From: an uncultured Caldilineaceae bacterium
Lineage (GTDB): Bacteria; Chloroflexota; Anaerolineae; Caldilineales; Caldilineaceae
Direction: 5' to 3'
Length of the DNA: 64,000 bases
Assembly: GCA_951812725.1 (NCBI GenBank)
Contig: OX638330.1
Coordinates: 4,877,405-4,941,404 of the forward strand
Part shown: positions 8,027 through 17,108 of the stretch, one piece after another
How positions within the stretch are numbered: position 1 is the stretch's first letter
Layout: every line of letters starts with the position of its first letter
The notes under the pieces: generated by a model
Databases searched by the model: none
Told to the model about the DNA's origin: nothing
The model's input: the letters and a program-made list of their open reading frames with translations, nothing else
Translations under genes and position numbers: made by a program

Positions 8027-10264
8027 ATGAAAAATAACAGTCGATTGCCGCAGTACGCCGCGATTCCCTTACTGTTGGCCGCGCTTGCCCTAATCCTGGC
8101 CGCATGCCAAACTTCCCCCAGCCAACGCCGCGCGGCGACGTCAACAGCTCCTGCCGCCTCGACGGCAACCCAAACGCCGACAACTGTCGTCATCCCCACG
8201 CAAACGCCCGGGCCTACGCCTACAGCCACGCCCGAGCCGCTCGCGCAGCCTGATCGAAACCTGGCAGAGTCACTGAGCGCCGAGGGGCAATCCCTGTTTG
8301 GCTCCAGCGACCTGATCGGAGCTGAAGCGGCCTATATCGATGCGATTGCCGCCGACCCCAGTTACCTGCCCGCCCATCTGGGCCTGACCGATGTCTACCT
8401 CTACCAGTCGCAGTACTGGCAACAGGCGCTGCATTCCGCCCAGAGCGCGAGCTCGCTCGCGCCGGACGACAGCACCGTCCTCGCATACCTGGCCTGGGCA
8501 AAGCAGGGAGCGCACCACTTCGATGAAGCGAAAGAACTGGGGCTGCGAGCAGTCGAGTTGGACAACGAGAACGCGACCGCACACATCGCTCTGGCCGACA
8601 TTCTTGTCAGCATGTATGAAGTCGAAAGGGCCTATGAACATGCCCAGGCTGCTTTGCGTCTCGAGCCGGAATCGGCGGCGGGATGGGCGACGCTGGGATC
8701 GATTGCCTTCCAGATGCACGAGTGGGAAAAGGCCGGCGAGGCCTACGAACGGGCCCTGGAGCTGGAGCCGGAATTCTTCGCCTGGCATATCATCAACGCC
8801 CGCCATGACTTTAATGTCTATGGCGATACATATACGGCGCGGTCGATTGCGAAACGCGCACTTGAGCTTGTAGGAGACCATGCCTCGACTCTGTTCTTTG
8901 AGGCCGATATGGCGGCCGAAGAGGGGGACTGGGAGACGAGTGAGGCGAAGTGCATGCAGACGATCGCGCTGGACCAGCCGCATACGCCGTTCCCGGACGC
9001 ATACAGTTGTATGGCGTTGATGTTGCTGCAGCAGGAACGCAATGCCGAGACGGCGGCCTATCAGGCGCTGGCGGAGGAACGGGCTACGGTCGACCGGCGG
9101 GATGTGACTCTGATTCGGATGCGGCTGCTCAATGATCAGGATCTGTGCGGCGAGTCGCGGGCTCTGGCCGAGGATTGGCTGGCGGCGCGGCCCTACAGCA
9201 TTTCGGCAACGCGAATGGTGGGTGTGAGCTATCTTTGTGAGCGGGATTTCGCAATGGCGGCCGAGTATTTCCGCAAGTCATTGGACGCGCTGCCGCAGTC
9301 GGTGAGCGATGCACGCCTGCTGGCAATAGCCTATGCCCGCGATGGAAGGGCGCAAGAAGCGCGCGCGGCGCTGAATGAAGTCCGGGCCTTCGCCATCGAG
9401 GATCCGCTTTACTATCAAGCGTTGTATGAGACGCACCTGATGCTGGGCGAGGTGGAGGAGGCCGTGACCGCCGCGCAGCGGTGGGGCGTGCTGCGGCCGG
9501 AAAGCCTGGATGCACGCGAGAGCCTGGCTTTTGTGCAGCTGTACGAGGGCAATGTCGAGGCCGCCCAGAGTATAGCGCTAGACGCCTTGGAACGGGGCGC
9601 ACGCACCTCGACGGTGTTGGCAGTGCTGGGCGAAACATACACACGCATGGGCGAATTCGATAAAGCGCAGCCGCTGTTGGAAGAGGCGATCCAACTCAAT
9701 AGCGACCACATCGTGGCCCGCAATGCGCTGGCTCTGCTCTTCCTGGCGCAGGTACGTTGCCAAGAGGCGGAACCACATCTGCGCTGGCTGATGGATGAGG
9801 CCGATGATGAGGAGGAGAGAGAAGGGCTGGCGGGCGTGTTGGAGCGCTGCCAGGAGAGAGCGGCGCGGCCTACGCCCGACCCGTCGATGCTGCTTGAAAA
9901 CGATGAGGCTGTGTCAACCGCGGTGACCATTCTGCAGGAGGCGGATGTTGAAATCCGCTACCTGGATGTGGAGGAGAATGAGGATCAGCGAACCCTGGTG
10001 GTGGCCTATGCGGTTGATCTGACGGTTGACAGCGAGGACTACGCCGATTTGGAGCGTCAACTGATCTTTGAACTGGCCCGCATCCTGCCTCGCATGATCT
10101 CGGAACCGGACGGCCTCGTGGTCGTCGCCGGCACATTCAACCGGACAACGTCCGCGACCCTGGTGGCGACGAGGGCGGCGGAGGTGTGGCTCCAGGGGCA
10201 GTTGAGCGATGAGGAATTTGAAGACACCTGGCAACGCCAGGAGGTGGAAGCCAGCGACGAGTAA
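8027..10264 (+). CDS. TPR-repeat lipoprotein
   Basis: 745 residues from the ATG that follows GGGAG; the longer open frame upstream lacks coding character. A lipoprotein signal ends in LILAAC with Cys27 as the lipid site. A Ser/Thr/Pro-rich tether (about 30-70, QTPTTVVIPTQTPGPTPT) is followed by a long alpha-helical array of tetratricopeptide repeats (about 85-600), for example AYIDAIAADPSYLPAHLGL and AYERALELEPEFFAW. A C-terminal alpha/beta segment (about 610-745) is not recognised. It should be anchored on the outer membrane face and act as a protein-interaction scaffold. The partner is unknown; it stands alone, divergent from the ABC operon. Confidence 0.85.
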   Translation: MKNNSRLPQYAAIPLLLAALALILAACQTSPSQRRAATSTAPAASTATQTPTTVVIPTQTPGPTPTATPEPLAQPDRNLAESLSAEGQSLFGSSDLIGAEAAYIDAIAADPSYLPAHLGLTDVYLYQSQYWQQALHSAQSASSLAPDDSTVLAYLAWAKQGAHHFDEAKELGLRAVELDNENATAHIALADILVSMYEVERAYEHAQAALRLEPESAAGWATLGSIAFQMHEWEKAGEAYERALELEPEFFAWHIINARHDFNVYGDTYTARSIAKRALELVGDHASTLFFEADMAAEEGDWETSEAKCMQTIALDQPHTPFPDAYSCMALMLLQQERNAETAAYQALAEERATVDRRDVTLIRMRLLNDQDLCGESRALAEDWLAARPYSISATRMVGVSYLCERDFAMAAEYFRKSLDALPQSVSDARLLAIAYARDGRAQEARAALNEVRAFAIEDPLYYQALYETHLMLGEVEEAVTAAQRWGVLRPESLDARESLAFVQLYEGNVEAAQSIALDALERGARTSTVLAVLGETYTRMGEFDKAQPLLEEAIQLNSDHIVARNALALLFLAQVRCQEAEPHLRWLMDEADDEEEREGLAGVLERCQERAARPTPDPSMLLENDEAVSTAVTILQEADVEIRYLDVEENEDQRTLVVAYAVDLTVDSEDYADLERQLIFELARILPRMISEPDGLVVVAGTFNRTTSATLVATRAAEVWLQGQLSDEEFEDTWQRQEVEASDE

Positions 10265-10271
10265 GCCCGGT

Positions 10272-10311
10272 AACGAGCCACTGCAGTTACACTTTTCTGC
10301 AGTGGCTCGTT
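10272..10311. terminator. Strong hairpin between convergent genes
   Basis: Perfect 15-bp stem AACGAGCCACTGCAG / CTGCAGTGGCTCGTT with a 10-nt loop, 8 bp after the lipoprotein stop and before the convergent lyase gene. There is no U-tract on either side, so it may be a processing/stabilising hairpin rather than an intrinsic terminator. Its CCACTGCAG arm resembles other intergenic hairpins in the window. Confidence 0.6.
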
Positions 10312-10365
10312 GCCCGCGACCGCAGTTGTCGACAGCAAACCGCTAATCATTCACCACCGCAGTTT

Positions 10366-11256
10366 CTAGCCACAACATTCAAGGCCGAGGGCAACGACCT
10401 TTTCGGCCAGTTCGGCGCGCTCTGCGGCGGTAAGGGGTTCGCCGGGCAGGCGCGGGTCGCCGCAGTCGATACCGAGACGTTGGCCTAGTACTGCCTTGAT
10501 GGTGCCGTGGAATTTGGAGGTCACACTCAGCGCTTCGGCGGCGGAGGATGCCTTCTCCTGGGCTTTGCAAGCAGACGGGATGTCGCCGGCCTCGTAGGCG
10601 CGCCAGATGGCGACCCAGAGTTCGGGGGCCATGTTGGGGGGGCCGTCGACGCAGCCGGTTGCGCCAATCAGAAGGGCAGGCAGGAAGAGGCGACAGTTTC
10701 CGATCAGACAGGAGAGACCCATTTCGGCGAAGGACTTGACGTAGGGGATGTAGGGCGCGGAATGTTTGAGCCCGGCCAGCTGCGGCACCCGCTCCTGAAT
10801 CTTGGCCATGAGATCGGGCGTGATTTCGACACCGGTGGCGCTGGGGAGATTGTAGACAAAGAAGGGAAGATCGGCGGCGGCGGCGACGACGCGGTAGTGC
10901 TCGACGATGCCCTTGTCGCTCTGGCCATAGAAGAAGGGCGGGACGCAGCAGATGGCTTCGGCGCCGGCCTTGGCCGCGTGTTCGGCCAGGCGGGCAGAGC
11001 GGACGGTGGTCGGCGCGCCAACGTGCATGATGTTGGCAATGCGCCCCTGATTCTGGTCCGCAGAGATCTCGGCGATGCGCCGGTTTTCGGCGTCGTCCAG
11101 GAGGACGCTCTCACCGGTCCCGCCGGCCACCCAGAATCCATGGACGCCAGCCTGAATGTTAAACTCCATCACTTGGCGGAAGGCGTCCTCGTTGAGCTGG
11201 CCGTCGGCCGTCATTGGCGTGATAATGGCCGGGAAAATCCCTCTGAATTTGTTCAT
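10366..11256 (-). CDS. Dihydrodipicolinate synthase/N-acetylneuraminate lyase family protein
   Basis: 296 residues, standard length for this (beta/alpha)8 Schiff-base aldolase/lyase family. Key features: GGTGES near residues 45-50 (the carboxylate-binding loop), the catalytic Tyr in VYNLPSATG and the Schiff-base Lys in LAGLKHS. The family covers DapA, sialic acid lyase and several 2-keto-3-deoxy sugar acid lyases, and the sequence alone does not choose between them. It stands alone with no lysine genes nearby, so a catabolic keto-acid lyase is at least as likely as DapA itself. The start ATG follows a purine-rich AAAGAGAGAGCC. Confidence 0.9.
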   Translation of the reverse strand: MNKFRGIFPAIITPMTADGQLNEDAFRQVMEFNIQAGVHGFWVAGGTGESVLLDDAENRRIAEISADQNQGRIANIMHVGAPTTVRSARLAEHAAKAGAEAICCVPPFFYGQSDKGIVEHYRVVAAAADLPFFVYNLPSATGVEITPDLMAKIQERVPQLAGLKHSAPYIPYVKSFAEMGLSCLIGNCRLFLPALLIGATGCVDGPPNMAPELWVAIWRAYEAGDIPSACKAQEKASSAAEALSVTSKFHGTIKAVLGQRLGIDCGDPRLPGEPLTAAERAELAEKVVALGLECCG

Positions 11257-11406
11257 TTGGCTCTCTCTTTGGTGTTCGTGGCGGAGTCTTGCATCTGTCC
11301 TTATGGCTCGGATGTCATTATGTCATGGATGGATGCAGGTGTCTATGCAGTGACGAGTCCCGGCGTCTCCGGATTTTCTGTCACTCCTCTATACTCTCTC
11401 CTTGCT

Positions 11407-11474
11407 TTGGGCGGTCGGGCCTTCGGCCCTCCCTTGTGCGGGGGGACACCCCCCGCAACGCCCCCCTCCAAAAA
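11407..11474 (+). repeat. Two-hairpin dispersed repeat, copy A
   Basis: Hairpin 1 is GGGCC-TTC-GGCCC (11417-11429). Hairpin 2 is GCGGGGGG-ACA-CCCCCCGC (11438-11456). They are joined by the conserved TCCCTTGT spacer, and the element ends in CTCCAAAAA. Other copies lie at 11874-11944, 29251-29320 and 38136-38185. Confidence 0.8.
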
Positions 11475-11873
11475 CATGCCTCACCAACGTTACGCCGTCT
11501 TCGCAGCAGTGCGGCTGTCGACCATGGCGGCGGCCAACCAGACACGTAACGAGATAGCCTGAATAGTGGTAAGGAAAAGGAGTTGGTCAGGAATAACAAG
11601 GAGTGGTCATAGGATAAATTGCAGAGGGCATCACTGACATCAAAGTCGTGCAACAGTCATCTTACCCATCCTTACAATCCCGAAGTCTTGTTCAAGTGAT
11701 GTTACCAAATAATGTTGGCCAGAAACATAGCTGCTAAGCCACATACAGTGTGTGTTTTGACCAACTCTTCATCTCCGCGGCCAGTCGGGCTTTGTAATGG
11801 CGTATTCGGTTGGCGGCAGCCAGGTTGCTGGAGCGGCACTGCTGGAATGCGCAGACACGGTCGGTGAGCGATG

Positions 11874-11944
11874 GTTTTGGAGGGGGGCGTTGCGGGGGCG
11901 CAGCCCCTGCACAAGGGAGGGCGCTTGCGCCCGACCGCCCAAAA
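11874..11944 (-). repeat. Two-hairpin dispersed repeat, copy B (inverted relative to copy A)
   Basis: On the minus strand hairpin 1 reads GGGCGC-AA-GCGCCC, then CCTTGT, then hairpin 2 GCAGGGGC-TGC-GCCCCCGC, ending CTCCAAAACC. Hairpin 1 differs from copy A on both arms in a way that keeps pairing, which argues that the RNA or cruciform structure matters. Confidence 0.8.
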
Positions 11945-12039
11945 TACAACGATGAGCGGAGAACGAACACCTCTGCTCGCCTCGTTCAGGGTTGCGAATC
12001 AGTTGAGGCTGCGTAGATACCCAGCAGCTAAGAACTGAC

Positions 12040-13161
12040 TCACTCATTCAGCCGCGTATCCCGCAGCCGGTCCTCGTCAATCTCAGCTTGGGCCAGCGCG
12101 CTCACATCCATATAGCCGTCGCGCAGCACGGGCGGCCGGGTCAGCAAGTCCTCCTGCAGCTTGAGGAAGAAACTCAGCTCGCACGGCAGGTCGATGCCAG
12201 GCCTGGCGGCAAAGAGCGCCGCCTGCACTGTCCCCCAGCCGGTGCTGGCCTGGGAACCGACCATGACCGCCTTGCCGCCAACCAGCGCCTGGTTCAGCAT
12301 CTGCGCCGATTCGGTGAACCCCGTGCGCGCCGTCTTGATATTGAGAATGTGAAATGTGTCCATGCTCAACTCCCGGCGCAGGTCGCGGGCGCTGAACACA
12401 CTGTCGTCGGCGATGAGCAGGGGCAGGGCAGAGCCGGCCGCGCGCGTACAGGCCTTGCGCACCGCGGCGCGGGCCAGGATCAACTCCACCGGCAGCGGTT
12501 CCTCACAATATAGTACATTCAGTTCGGCCATCTTTTCCAGGCGCTGGCGTACATTCTGCGGTTGGAAGCACTCGTTGGCGTCAACGTACAGATCGACCTG
12601 TTCCCCGAACTGCTCGCGCAGGAGTCGCAGTCGTTGTAGATCTTCGCCCCATTTCTGCCCGACCTTCACTTTCAAAACCCGCACGCCCTGCGCGACGATG
12701 CGCTCGGCTTCGGCCAGGCTGTCATCCATATCGCCCAGGCCCAGAATATAGCTCACCCGCACCTGCGAGCGGCTCGCGCCCAGATGCTCGTAGAGAGTAC
12801 GGCGGCGGCTGTTGGCAAGGGCATGGTGGAGGGCCATATCGAGAGCGCCGCGGGCGGTCTGATTATTTTTGACCGTCTGCAGGCGTCCGTAGAGAGAAGA
12901 CAGTGTGGAATCGTCGAGCAGCTCGCCCACCAGCCGGGGCGCCATTTCCTGGCGAATCACACTGCAGATGCTGGTTACCGTCTCCCCGTAGATTGTGGGC
13001 CGGGGTGGCGCCTCGCCCCAACCTACAGCGCCGTCGCTCAGCCGCACCTGTACAAGGACGTGACGCGCCTCCGGCATGACACTGGCCGCGCCCCAGCGCA
13101 GCGGTTCCCGCAACGGCAGGCGGAAAGGAATCGGTTCGATGGTTTCAATGGTGGTAGACAT
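12040..13161 (-). CDS. Enolase-superfamily (mandelate racemase/muconate-lactonizing type) enzyme
   Basis: 373 residues. The layout is that of the muconate-lactonizing/dipeptide-epimerase subgroup: an N-terminal capping domain, then a barrel with the KxK motif (LKVKVGQKW), metal ligands in YVDANECF, CEEPLP and LIADDS, and the second catalytic Lys in LNIKTARTG, followed by GSQASTGWGT. It abstracts a proton alpha to a carboxylate. L-Ala-D/L-Glu epimerase-like or cycloisomerase-like activity fits, but the substrate is not readable. It sits 14 bp downstream of the P-loop gene, probably in the same transcript. Confidence 0.88.
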   Translation of the reverse strand: MSTTIETIEPIPFRLPLREPLRWGAASVMPEARHVLVQVRLSDGAVGWGEAPPRPTIYGETVTSICSVIRQEMAPRLVGELLDDSTLSSLYGRLQTVKNNQTARGALDMALHHALANSRRRTLYEHLGASRSQVRVSYILGLGDMDDSLAEAERIVAQGVRVLKVKVGQKWGEDLQRLRLLREQFGEQVDLYVDANECFQPQNVRQRLEKMAELNVLYCEEPLPVELILARAAVRKACTRAAGSALPLLIADDSVFSARDLRRELSMDTFHILNIKTARTGFTESAQMLNQALVGGKAVMVGSQASTGWGTVQAALFAARPGIDLPCELSFFLKLQEDLLTRPPVLRDGYMDVSALAQAEIDEDRLRDTRLNE

Positions 13162-13175
13162 GGAAGGTCCGGATG

Positions 13176-14051
13176 TCAGTTGGCCGCGATCCGCTCCAGC
13201 TTTGCGGCAACCTCGACAGGAGAGTGGGCCGTCGTATCGACGACTACGGTGCGGTCGGGGGCCGCGGCGCGCAGGATTTCGACGGCGGCATGTGGGTCGT
13301 AGTTGCGGCGCTCGGCCGCGACGATGGCGATCTTGGCCGCGAGCTCGGCGCCGTCCACTTCGCCCCGGCTCACCAGCGCTGCCAGATGGGCCTGCTCCGC
13401 CCGTGTGAAGAGATCGCGACCTTCCGCCACCTCGTCCCAGCGGAATCCGACGCCAGAATCGATAGTGCTGTGGCGTGTGGCTCGCGGCGCGCCGTCACTG
13501 GGCCCTGGCCGCTGGCCACCGGCGTTTGCACTTACCTGGTCGAAAGCATCCTGGCGCTGCAGCAGCCGCTCCACCCGCACCACATCGGGCGCGTTGAGGA
13601 CGGCGAAGCGGGCCAGCGGCAGGCTCTGCGCCGCGAACGTGACCTCGTCCGCGCCCCGCAGCCCGTCGAAGATGGTCAATGCGCCCCTGTCCGGCCCAGC
13701 GGTCTGGCGCTGCAACACCAGCCGGCTGAACGCGTGCGCCAGCCCACCGGAATGCCGCTGCCGGTAGCGCCCCGTGTAGTCGAAGCGCCGCCGCCGGTCC
13801 GTAACCGCAGTGGGCGGATCCCCGTCCCAACCCTGAACCGTCGGGATTACAAGCAGATCGGCTATTTTGCGCCTGTTGGGCAGGAGCGAAATTTCGCCCC
13901 AGCGGGCGCGCAGCGCATCGACAGTTGTACTTTTGCCCACGCCCGTCACCCCGACGAGGATCAGCACCGGCATGTCGACGATTGCAGCCCAGCCATGGGG
14001 AGGACGGCCAATGCCGAGACCGTCTGCCAGCAGTTCAAATTCAGTACTCAT
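13176..14051 (-). CDS. P-loop NTP-binding protein of unknown role
   Basis: About 291 residues from MSTEFELLADG, the start preferred because the 21 codons upstream in the same frame look non-coding and a weak AAGG precedes it. Walker A GVTGVGKST follows a hydrophobic beta strand (MPVLILV). Later segments include a possible Walker B-like strand (ALTIFDGL) and a C-terminal strand RTVVVDTT. The overall size suggests a kinase-like or AAA-like nucleotide-binding fold, but I do not recognise the family. It lies upstream of the enolase-superfamily gene with a short gap, suggesting co-transcription. Confidence 0.7.
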   Translation of the reverse strand: MSTEFELLADGLGIGRPPHGWAAIVDMPVLILVGVTGVGKSTTVDALRARWGEISLLPNRRKIADLLVIPTVQGWDGDPPTAVTDRRRRFDYTGRYRQRHSGGLAHAFSRLVLQRQTAGPDRGALTIFDGLRGADEVTFAAQSLPLARFAVLNAPDVVRVERLLQRQDAFDQVSANAGGQRPGPSDGAPRATRHSTIDSGVGFRWDEVAEGRDLFTRAEQAHLAALVSRGEVDGAELAAKIAIVAAERRNYDPHAAVEILRAAAPDRTVVVDTTAHSPVEVAAKLERIAAN

Positions 14052-14225
14052 CCGGACCTTGCGTTCTGGAAATACCCGCGGCCAGCCACCGCGGTCAGCG
14101 TGGCGGTAGCGCATACGGAAACATTATACGTCCCCGGCTTAGCCACTGACAACAAAAAGCTGTGATGGACAGTAGCTAATGGCCGCGGCATAACGCACGT
14201 CGCGGCGGCTGGTCTTCCTGCCGTG

Positions 14226-14234
14226 TGCTATAAT
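14226..14234 (+). promoter_or_regulatory. Extended -10 promoter upstream of the secreted nuclease
   Basis: TGCTATAAT is a perfect -10 box with the TGn extension, about 60 nt before the nuclease ATG. No clear -35 is seen at 16-18 bp, which is tolerated by extended -10 promoters. Confidence 0.5.
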
Positions 14235-14296
14235 TAAGGTAAAGATAAAGAGAAAGGTTCCTCCAACTGTTCGACTTACCCCTGTACATCAATGGT

Positions 14297-16477
14297 ATGA
14301 AATTGAGATTGTCGCCGCCGTTGCCGCTGGTCATCCGAATGCTGCTGATAAGCGCGCTGGGGTTGGCGGCCCGGCCGGCGGCGGCTGCGCCCGCGCCCGC
14401 TGAATTGCCGGAGGATTTGACACCGATCTACCTCATTCAGGGTGACGGTTCGAGCTCGCCCTTTTCGCGGAAACGCGTTTCGACGTTCGGCCTGGTGAGC
14501 GGCGTGCAGTCGAACGGATTTTACTTGCAAGACCCGACCGGCGACGACAACCCGCAGACCAGCGACGGCATCTTCGTCTACACTTCTTCCAAGCCGAGAG
14601 TGCAGACGGGCGAATGTATCCTCGTGCGCGCCGCCGAAGTGGCCGAATACTACGAAAAGACGGAGCTGACCACGCCGCGCTCGCTCGAGGCGCTGCCCAT
14701 CGACCTGTGCGGCAGTGGCTCGTTGCCGGCGCCCCTGGCGCCCTTGCCTGCGCCCAACATCGAGCCGGAATCCCTGCTGGAGCCGTTCGAAGGCATGCTC
14801 GTCGCATTTACAGAGTTGCAGGGAGTCGTCCAGGGGCCGACCAAGCAGTTCAGCAGCGGCAGTGCCGAGATCGCGCTCATCGCCGATCGGGCCCTGCCCT
14901 TCGTGCAAGGCGGACGGGTCTTTCAGTCCAATCCGGCCGACGCTGCCGGGCTGATATTTCTGGGCAACGCGCTCGGCGCGGACCTGCCGCAGGTAGGCTG
15001 GGGAGACCGCGTGCGGCTACGCGCAGCCGAGCCGGGCACGCCGGTGCGAGCGGTCATTGACTACAGTTTCGGCAAATATCTACTGCTGCCGCTGCCGGGG
15101 CAGGAAATCCAGGTCCTCTCCCGCCATGAGTCGACCGAGCAGGCGGCCCTGCCGGACGCGGGCGCCTTCCGGATCTGCTCCTTCAACGTTTTGGGGCTGG
15201 GCCGGGGCCACGATCAGTTGCCCGACGCGGCCGACTACGAGGCCGCGCTGCGCCAGCGCGCGGCAGTCATTAGCGGCGGCCTGCAGAACTGTGAAATCAT
15301 CGGCCTGCAGGAGACCGGTAAGCCCGAAGACGCCGAAAACCTGGCGCGAGTTCTGGCAGATGTCAGCGGGCTGGACTACAGCGCGATCGCATTTGCCGGC
15401 CCCGGAACGGTCAATCCCGCTTTCCCGCTTACCAACAGTCTGCTGGTACGCAACGGCCGGGTGACAGTTCTCAACGCGCAAAACGAGCAGGCATGTACCC
15501 GCTTCAGTTTCAGCGTACGACTGATACCGGGCCAGTGCCCTGCCCGGCGCCTGCCGCTCTTCAACCGGCCGCCCCTGGTCGCAGATCTGCTTGTGCGCGG
15601 CCCCTGGGGCGAAGACTACCCGCTGACTGTGGTGGTCAATCACTGGCGCAGCAAGCGCGGCGATGAGTCGGTGAACGTCGTGCATCGAACGCTACAGGCA
15701 GAGCACGTGGCCTCGATTGTGCAGGCCCGCCTGGACACGGACCCCGACGCCCATGTCGTCGTGCTGGGCGACCTGAACGATTTCCAGGCGAGCAAACCGG
15801 TGGAGACCCTGCAACATGGCGCCCAACCCGCTGATGGCGCGGCTCGCGAGCAGGGGCACATTCTACTTTGGCACGCATTCGACGCCCTGTCGCCCCAGGA
15901 CCGCTATACCTACATCTTCAATGGCGCAAGTCAGACGCTGGATCATCTGCTGCTGACAGCGGGAATGATGCCCGATTTCAGCGGGTTCGATATCGCGCAT
16001 ATCAACGCTGACTTTCCTATTATGCAACCTGGCGGCGCGGAGCGCGCGCCGGCCGGCTCGCCCGTATATGGGTCCAGCGACCATGACCCGCTGGTGCTGA
16101 CAGTGCGGCCCGGCGGCGGCGCGTGGATCGCCGGCAGTGCGCAGATTCCCAATACGCCGGTTGAGCTCGCCGACAGGGCCGGCACGGTGATCGCCCGGAC
16201 GGAGACCGACGCGCTCGGGGAATTCCGCTTCTTCGATCTGCGGCCCGGCGCCTACAGCCTGCATTTCGCGCTGCCCGCGCACATCACGCTGCGGCCGGCG
16301 GATGCCCCTGATCGATCTTCGGCCGCGGTGTTTCAGGTAGAGGTCGAGCCCGGCCGGGCAACAATCATAGAACTAACCGCGCGCGATCGTCGCGCCGACG
16401 CCGGCGCCGCCGGCGCGCTACTCAGCATATTTTACGGAATCGAATCCGCTGAACAGGCAGATACTTCGGATCGTTGA
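14297..16477 (+). CDS. Secreted endonuclease/exonuclease/phosphatase-family nuclease (ExeM/NucH-like)
   Basis: 726 residues. A signal peptide (about 1-31, ends AAAAPAP) precedes a beta-rich OB-like N-terminal domain (about 40-270) typical of extracellular nucleases. The EEP catalytic domain follows (about 290-600) with its motifs intact: FNVLGLG, IGLQETG, VNHWRSK, VLGDLNDF, QTLDHLLL and SSDHDPLV. These supply the Asn, Glu, Asp and His residues for metal-dependent phosphodiester cleavage. The end is a small carboxypeptidase-regulatory/Cna_B-like beta domain (ELADRAGTVIARTETDALG). The likely role is extracellular DNA breakdown or phosphate scavenging. No Shine-Dalgarno site is evident. Confidence 0.9.
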   Translation: MKLRLSPPLPLVIRMLLISALGLAARPAAAAPAPAELPEDLTPIYLIQGDGSSSPFSRKRVSTFGLVSGVQSNGFYLQDPTGDDNPQTSDGIFVYTSSKPRVQTGECILVRAAEVAEYYEKTELTTPRSLEALPIDLCGSGSLPAPLAPLPAPNIEPESLLEPFEGMLVAFTELQGVVQGPTKQFSSGSAEIALIADRALPFVQGGRVFQSNPADAAGLIFLGNALGADLPQVGWGDRVRLRAAEPGTPVRAVIDYSFGKYLLLPLPGQEIQVLSRHESTEQAALPDAGAFRICSFNVLGLGRGHDQLPDAADYEAALRQRAAVISGGLQNCEIIGLQETGKPEDAENLARVLADVSGLDYSAIAFAGPGTVNPAFPLTNSLLVRNGRVTVLNAQNEQACTRFSFSVRLIPGQCPARRLPLFNRPPLVADLLVRGPWGEDYPLTVVVNHWRSKRGDESVNVVHRTLQAEHVASIVQARLDTDPDAHVVVLGDLNDFQASKPVETLQHGAQPADGAAREQGHILLWHAFDALSPQDRYTYIFNGASQTLDHLLLTAGMMPDFSGFDIAHINADFPIMQPGGAERAPAGSPVYGSSDHDPLVLTVRPGGGAWIAGSAQIPNTPVELADRAGTVIARTETDALGEFRFFDLRPGAYSLHFALPAHITLRPADAPDRSSAAVFQVEVEPGRATIIELTARDRRADAGAAGALLSIFYGIESAEQADTSDR

Positions 16478-16598
16478 TGAAAAAATTGTCGCAGACGCCC
16501 CTGCCCGCATGCGGCGCTGAGACTGCCGCCGGCTCCAGAAGTTTGGACACTTGACAGCAACCTGATAACTGGGCGGCGGGCAAACATTGGAGACACAG

Positions 16599-17108
16599 AT
16601 GGAAAGAGTTTTCTTGACTTGGCATGACGTGGAAGAATTGATCACCAAAGTCGTGATGCAGCTTAATACCCCCTATGACGCGCTCCTCCTGATCACCCGC
16701 GGCGGTATCGTGCCCGGCGGTATGATCGCCGAGGCGCTGAAGATGAAAGATGTCCTGACCGCTTCGGTCGTATTTCAGAGCGGGCCCGGCGTACGCGCTG
16801 AGATGAGTTGGCCCCGCTTCCAGCAGTTTCCTGCAGATACGATCCTGAACGGGAAAAAAATCCTGATCGTCGATAATATCTGGGATCGGGGGCGCACGAT
16901 CGTCACCGTCAAGAGCCGTGTGCAGGGCACTGGCGCCACCGCCGAGACGGCAGTGCTTCACTGGAAGCAGCGGCAGAATCTCTTTAAGAACGAGAAACCG
17001 GATTACTACGCCGAACTGACCGAGGACTGGATCTACTACCCCTGGCAGCGTATCGACGATTCAGACGACCTGGTATCGGTCCGCCGACCCGCGCCGGAGC
17101 TCTCTTGA
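16599..17108 (+). CDS. Phosphoribosyltransferase-domain protein (xanthine/hypoxanthine type)
   Basis: 169 residues from the ATG that has GGAG six bases upstream; a TTG 12 bases earlier is less likely. It carries ITRGGIVPGG near residue 37 and the PRPP-binding loop ILIVDNIWDRGRT (about 88-100). In place of the usual acidic VDDIxDTG it reads VDNIWDRG. This fits type I phosphoribosyltransferases of the xanthine-guanine branch, which salvage purine bases. The Asp-to-Asn change in the loop is worth noting, so activity is probable but not certain. Its stop overlaps the start of endonuclease III (TGATG), implying coupled translation. Confidence 0.8.
   Translation: MERVFLTWHDVEELITKVVMQLNTPYDALLLITRGGIVPGGMIAEALKMKDVLTASVVFQSGPGVRAEMSWPRFQQFPADTILNGKKILIVDNIWDRGRTIVTVKSRVQGTGATAETAVLHWKQRQNLFKNEKPDYYAELTEDWIYYPWQRIDDSDDLVSVRRPAPELS

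Larger units (their letters stand above)
11257..12039. other. Repeat-rich intergenic region with an inverted pair of one repeat family
   Basis: About 780 bp between two minus-strand genes with no convincing gene. It contains two oppositely oriented copies of a two-hairpin repeat whose flanks are also related (about 11475-11550 versus the complement of 11800-11873). That makes an imperfect inverted duplication of about 140 bp. The minus strand at 11734-11970 stays open for 78 codons, including LAAANRIRHYKARLAAEM, and the other copy encodes a related stretch (MAAANQTRN). A decayed coding remnant is possible but I cannot name it. Confidence 0.6.

Noticed and set aside
11734..11970. 78-codon minus-strand frame as a real small gene
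   Set aside because: It spans a repeat copy, lacks a ribosome site and is not recognised; kept only as a possible remnant.
13173..14165. 330-codon plus-strand frame opposite the P-loop gene
   Set aside because: The minus strand carries a clean Walker A after a hydrophobic strand; the plus frame has no features.
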